10,089 nt of DNA from Neisseriaceae bacterium (GTDB lineage: Bacteria > Pseudomonadota > Gammaproteobacteria > Burkholderiales > Neisseriaceae), in contig JASLDB010000179.1 in NCBI GenBank assembly GCA_030151665.1, forward strand, positions 1 to 10,089, read 5' to 3'. How positions within the stretch are numbered: the first letter of the stretch is position 1; the number at the start of each line of letters is the position of its first letter. Positions 8,452 to 10,089 of the stretch are shown here, piece by piece. The notes under the pieces were generated by a model that saw only the letters and a program-made list of their open reading frames with translations, was not told the origin of the DNA and did not search any database. The translations under genes were made by a program, and so were the position numbers.

Positions 8452-8485
8452 TAGTCACAAAACTGAAACACTGGACACGTAATAT
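8452..8485 (+). promoter_or_regulatory. Possible PHO box and promoter of phoU
   Basis: TAGTCACAAAACTGAAAC (8452-8469) matches 13 of 18 positions of the E. coli PHO box (two 7-base CTGTCAT repeats 11 bases apart). It lies 10 bases before TAATAT (8480-8485), the usual place of a PHO box in front of a -10. A competing sigma-70 reading is TGGACA (8472-8477) with ATTAAT (8494-8499). The box is weak, because the second repeat is poor. Confidence 0.3.
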
Positions 8486-8519
8486 ACACCATTATTAATG
8501 ATTAATTGATTAAATAAAA

Positions 8520-8524
8520 AAGGA
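8520..8524 (+). promoter_or_regulatory. Ribosome-binding site that decides the phoU start
   Basis: AAGGA ends at 8524, the first base of an in-frame ATG, so that ATG cannot use it. It lies five bases before the second ATG at 8530, which is therefore the likely start. Confidence 0.7.
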
Positions 8525-8529
8525 TGGCC

Positions 8530-9252
8530 ATGGCTGAGCATACGTCTTCACAATTCAATATGGAATTAGAAAATGTTCGCACCCAAGTAATGAAGATGGG
8601 TGGTTTGCTGGAGAAGCAATTGTTGGGCATTATTCATGCAACAGCAACATTGGATGGTGAAGATTTACCCAATATTGTGGTGAAAGATGCACAAATAGAC
8701 CAGATGGAAGTATCAATTGATGATGAATGTCAATTAATCATAGCTCGTCGCCAACCTGCAGCAAGTGATTTGCGCTTGGTATTAACTGTTACGCGAATTA
8801 TCACGGATTTAGAGCGAATTGGTGATGAAATTAAAAAAGTGGCGCTGCACACACATGAATTAATTGATGGCAATCGCGTGAATGTTGGTCAATTGTATGA
8901 TGTGAACCGTATGTGTGAAATGGCGTTAACGATGTTGAAAAAATCGTTAGATGCTTTTGCCCGTGTCGATCCGACCACCTTTATTGAAATTGCTAAAACA
9001 GATGATCAATTGGATCAGGAATACAGCAATCAATTGCGCAAATCCATTACATTTATGATGGAAGACACACGTAATATTGGTGTTTTAATGGATATTTTGT
9101 TTATGTACAAATCCATTGAACGAATGGGGGATCACGCTTTGAATATTACTGAGCATGTGGTGTATTTGGCCAATGGTATCGATATTCGACATCATTCTCG
9201 TGATGAAGCCAGTGAGAAAATTATTGCCATGGCAGATAAAGCCACTGAATAA
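8530..9252 (+). CDS. phoU: Phosphate-uptake regulator PhoU
   Basis: PhoU is a peripheral cytoplasmic protein that links the Pst phosphate transporter to the PhoR/PhoB two-component system, keeping the Pho regulon off when phosphate is plentiful. It has 240 residues, the family size. The two three-helix-bundle repeats are visible. The first (about 14-106) contains IARRQPAASDLRLVL (71-85) and DLERIGDE (93-100). The second (about 118-215) contains MMEDTRNIG (176-184) and SIERMGDH (195-202). The acidic E/D-x-x-x-D clusters of both repeats are the known metal-binding patches. An alternative ATG six bases upstream would overlap the ribosome-binding site. No pstSCAB, phoB or phoR gene adjoins it in the window: the upstream gene is unrelated and a terminator follows. 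It is therefore probably transcribed on its own. Confidence 0.95.
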   Translation: MAEHTSSQFNMELENVRTQVMKMGGLLEKQLLGIIHATATLDGEDLPNIVVKDAQIDQMEVSIDDECQLIIARRQPAASDLRLVLTVTRIITDLERIGDEIKKVALHTHELIDGNRVNVGQLYDVNRMCEMALTMLKKSLDAFARVDPTTFIEIAKTDDQLDQEYSNQLRKSITFMMEDTRNIGVLMDILFMYKSIERMGDHALNITEHVVYLANGIDIRHHSRDEASEKIIAMADKATE

Positions 9253-9267
9253 TCTCTTAAACCAAAG

Positions 9268-9303
9268 AAAAACACCGTTAAAATTGTTTTAACGGTGTTT
9301 TTT
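9268..9303 (+). terminator. Intrinsic terminator after phoU
   Basis: A perfect 16-bp stem is formed by AAAAACACCGTTAAAA (9268-9283) and TTTTAACGGTGTTTTT (9287-9302), with loop TTG and a final run of six T. It begins 15 bases after the phoU stop codon. Confidence 0.9.
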
Positions 9304-9353
9304 ATTTAAAAGCATCTAAAGTTAGCAGTATTGATAGTGTACATAGTATAAAA

Positions 9354-9395
9354 ATGATATAAATCAAATTTATTGCTGTGCTTTGTGCTTATAAT
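9354..9395 (+). promoter_or_regulatory. Candidate FNR-type activator site and promoter of a small RNA
   Basis: ATGAT-ATAA-ATCAA (9354-9367) matches 9 of 10 specified positions of the FNR/ANR consensus TTGAT-N4-ATCAA. A perfect -10 hexamer TATAAT lies at 9390-9395, with no recognisable -35. Transcription should start at 9401 or 9402, which puts the centre of the site (9360.5) at -40.5 or -41.5, the classical class II activator position. The site lies beyond the phoU terminator and points away from it. Confidence 0.55.
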
Positions 9396-9400
9396 ATTTC

Positions 9401-9451
9401 ACTTGATGTGTGTGTTGTGGCCCTGCGATTTTTTTTGCAGGGTTTTTTTTT
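9401..9451 (+). ncRNA. Candidate small RNA of about 50 bases
   Basis: From the predicted start to the end of the T run there are about 50 bases without an open frame of note. The first 20 are rich in G and U (GATGTGTGTGTTGTGG at 9405-9420) and probably unpaired. The 3' part is a terminator hairpin with a U-rich loop and a nine-base U tail, the type of end that binds Hfq. A G/U-rich unpaired segment is how GcvB-type small RNAs contact C/A-rich leader sequences. The promoter suggests control by oxygen through an FNR-like regulator, as for E. coli FnrS and neisserial AniS. I see no basis to claim homology to either. It could instead be a short leader or only a second terminator for phoU. Confidence 0.45.
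9421..9451 (+). terminator. Intrinsic terminator with nine-base T tail
   Basis: The stem is CCCTGC (9421-9426) with GCAGGG (9437-9442), the loop is GATTTTTTTT, and nine T follow (9443-9451). It lies about 120 bases beyond the phoU terminator, so phoU does not need it, which suggests a separate transcript. Confidence 0.85.
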
Positions 9452-9494
9452 GTTCTTAAAAGAACCAGGTTATCTAGTTGTCTTCTTTTAAGAA
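9452..9494. repeat. Pair of TTCTTNNAAGAA dyads forming a 12-bp inverted repeat
   Basis: TTCTTAAAAGAA (9453-9464) and TTCTTTTAAGAA (9483-9494) are exact reverse complements separated by 18 bases. Each is also a dyad on its own, the first extended to GTTCTT-AA-AAGAAC (9452-9465). Their centres are 30 bases apart, close to three helical turns, which suits two dimers of a DNA-binding protein on one face. No GC-rich stem or T tract makes it a terminator. The regulator is unknown. Confidence 0.5.
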
Positions 9495-9890
9495 TGTATC
9501 CAATTATAAAATAATTAATATCTATATACAACAAGTAAAAGCATTAATCATGATATATTACCGTACCTTATAGTACAGTTTGTGCAATATTTGGCAATCT
9601 GAATATGCTTTTTGCATATTTATAACCAGTCTGATTTGGGCAAAATGGATGAGTAGATAGCAGTAGTGTGTGTTTAAGTTTAAGAATAAACATCCATTTA
9701 ACAGTTTTTTTTATCTATCACATGCTCACACATTAAATTTTTTATGGTCGATTAAATGGGTTTAATTTCTCAATCACGGTGATGGTCTGTCTAAGCAAAA
9801 TAGCAGTCTATATAAAAGTGTCCAAAATTATGTACTCATCTGTTCTGTATTCTCAATAATTAAAAAGATTATCACTGATTAAAAAAGTTG
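9495..9890. other. AT-rich intergenic stretch without a recognised gene
   Basis: About 400 bases, clearly more AT-rich than the flanking genes, with stop codons in all frames and no coding pattern on either strand. Small dyads are present: AATATGC/GCATATT (9602-9620, loop of five T), TGTTTA/TAAACA (9671-9692) and ATTAAA/TTTAAT (9751-9766). None comes with a good promoter and terminator pair, so no function is assigned. Confidence 0.4.
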
Positions 9891-9895
9891 TGGAG

Positions 9896-9946
9896 ATGGT
9901 GTTTATGGTTTATGGATTGATTTGTAATAATGAAATTTTACAATGA
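9896..9946 (+). other. Very short reading frame, possible leader peptide
   Basis: GGAG (9892-9895) precedes ATG at 9905 by nine bases, opening 13 codons (MVYGLICNNEILQ) to the TGA at 9944-9946. An in-frame ATG at 9896 would give 16. The stop lies in the left arm of the inverted repeat at 9938-9960. Such frames arise by chance in AT-rich DNA, and the likely promoter of the next gene lies inside it, so translation is doubtful. Confidence 0.12.
9917..9944 (+). promoter_or_regulatory. Candidate promoter of the gene at 10036
   Basis: TTGATT (9917-9922, 4 of 6) is followed after 16 bases by TACAAT (9939-9944, 5 of 6). Transcription would start near 9951, with a leader of about 85 bases. The -10 is embedded in a perfect inverted repeat. 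Confidence 0.35.
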
Positions 9947-9960
9947 ATATGTCATTGTAA
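9938..9960. repeat. Perfect 9-bp inverted repeat, candidate operator
   Basis: TTACAATGA (9938-9946) and TCATTGTAA (9952-9960) are exact complements around ATATG. The repeat covers the candidate -10 box and transcription start of the gene at 10036, the usual place for a repressor site. Further TTGTAA (9922-9927) and TTACAA (9985-9990) half-sites flank it. It could alternatively fold as a weak RNA hairpin. Confidence 0.45.
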
Positions 9961-10035
9961 TTTGTATCTGTTTACACTTAGCCATTACAATAGCTGCATT
10001 AATAGTACTTATATGATTGCTGAGGATAAAAGCAC

Positions 10036-10089
10036 ATGGATGAGATCCAAGAACTTTCTGTTATTGATTACCAAGGGTTAATGCATTGG
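10036..10089 (+). CDS. Start of an unidentified gene, cut by the window edge
   Basis: An ATG at 10036 opens a frame that runs to the last base of the window (18 codons, MDEIQELSVIDYQGLMHW). GAGG (10022-10025) lies ten bases upstream, a good ribosome-binding site, and a candidate promoter with an inverted repeat precedes it. The N-terminus is polar and acidic, so it is not a signal peptide or membrane helix. Too little is visible to name a family. Confidence 0.6.
   Translation, partial: MDEIQELSVIDYQGLMHW

Noticed and set aside
9602..9620. AATATGC/GCATATT hairpin as a functional RNA element
   Set aside because: A 7-bp, mostly AT stem is expected by chance in such AT-rich DNA, and nothing around it supports a role.
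9671..9712. Second terminator or small-RNA end (weak dyad, then eight T)
   Set aside because: The stem TGTTTA/TAAACA is short and AT-only and ends 12 bases before the T run, with no good promoter upstream.
9819..9840. Possible insertion-sequence end (GTGTCCAAAATTATGTA)
   Set aside because: It resembles some IS termini by eye, but no matching inverted copy, target duplication or transposase fragment is seen in the window.
9917..9930. Second FNR-type site (TTGAT-N4-AATAA)
   Set aside because: Only one half matches well. The other half matches three of five bases, and it overlaps the candidate -35 box.

Overview
The window is a stretch of proteobacterial chromosome of moderate to low GC, with every gene on the + strand. 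The HtpX protein has a C-terminal end of the STHPSL.NRIARL type, which resembles the HtpX of Neisseriales-like betaproteobacteria as I remember it. The other proteins would fit many beta- or gammaproteobacteria, so the placement is tentative. Coding regions look like ordinary core genes. No insertion sequence, tRNA, rRNA or CRISPR array is visible.

Layout: (1) 1-4534 is one operon. It holds the 3' part of an RbbA/YhiH-type fused ABC ATPase-permease, which is open at the left window edge and so larger than shown. Next come a YhhJ-type ABC-2 permease and a NodT-family outer-membrane lipoprotein. The three together look like a complete envelope-spanning exporter, apart from an HlyD-like adaptor that would be expected upstream. 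The operon ends in a perfect hairpin terminator. (2) 4696-5958 is proA (proline biosynthesis), followed by an 18-bp perfect hairpin. (3) 6155-7018 is htpX, a membrane zinc protease, with a possible sigma-32-like heat-shock promoter and its own terminator. (4) 7307-8449 encodes an unrecognised 380-residue soluble protein with a low-complexity front and a helical C-terminal segment. (5) 8530-9252 is phoU, apparently alone, with a weak PHO-box-like element upstream and a 16-bp hairpin terminator after it.

(6) 9303-10035 is about 730 bases of AT-rich DNA without a convincing gene, and it is the most interesting part. It begins with a compact unit: an FNR/CRP-type site (9 of 10 consensus positions), a perfect TATAAT placed so that the site is centred near -41, then about 50 bases ending in a strong intrinsic terminator with nine T. 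This looks like an oxygen-responsive small RNA gene with a G/U-rich 5' segment. Further on are a pair of TTCTTNNAAGAA dyads that also form a 12-bp inverted repeat, and a perfect 9-bp inverted repeat (TTACAATGA/TCATTGTAA) lying over a candidate promoter. That promoter would serve (7) a gene starting at 10036 and cut by the right window edge, which cannot be identified from 18 residues.

Most genes are separated by strong terminators, so they are probably expressed independently. Only the exporter genes are translationally packed (0- and 4-base gaps). All promoter, operator and small-RNA calls rest on reading motifs by eye.
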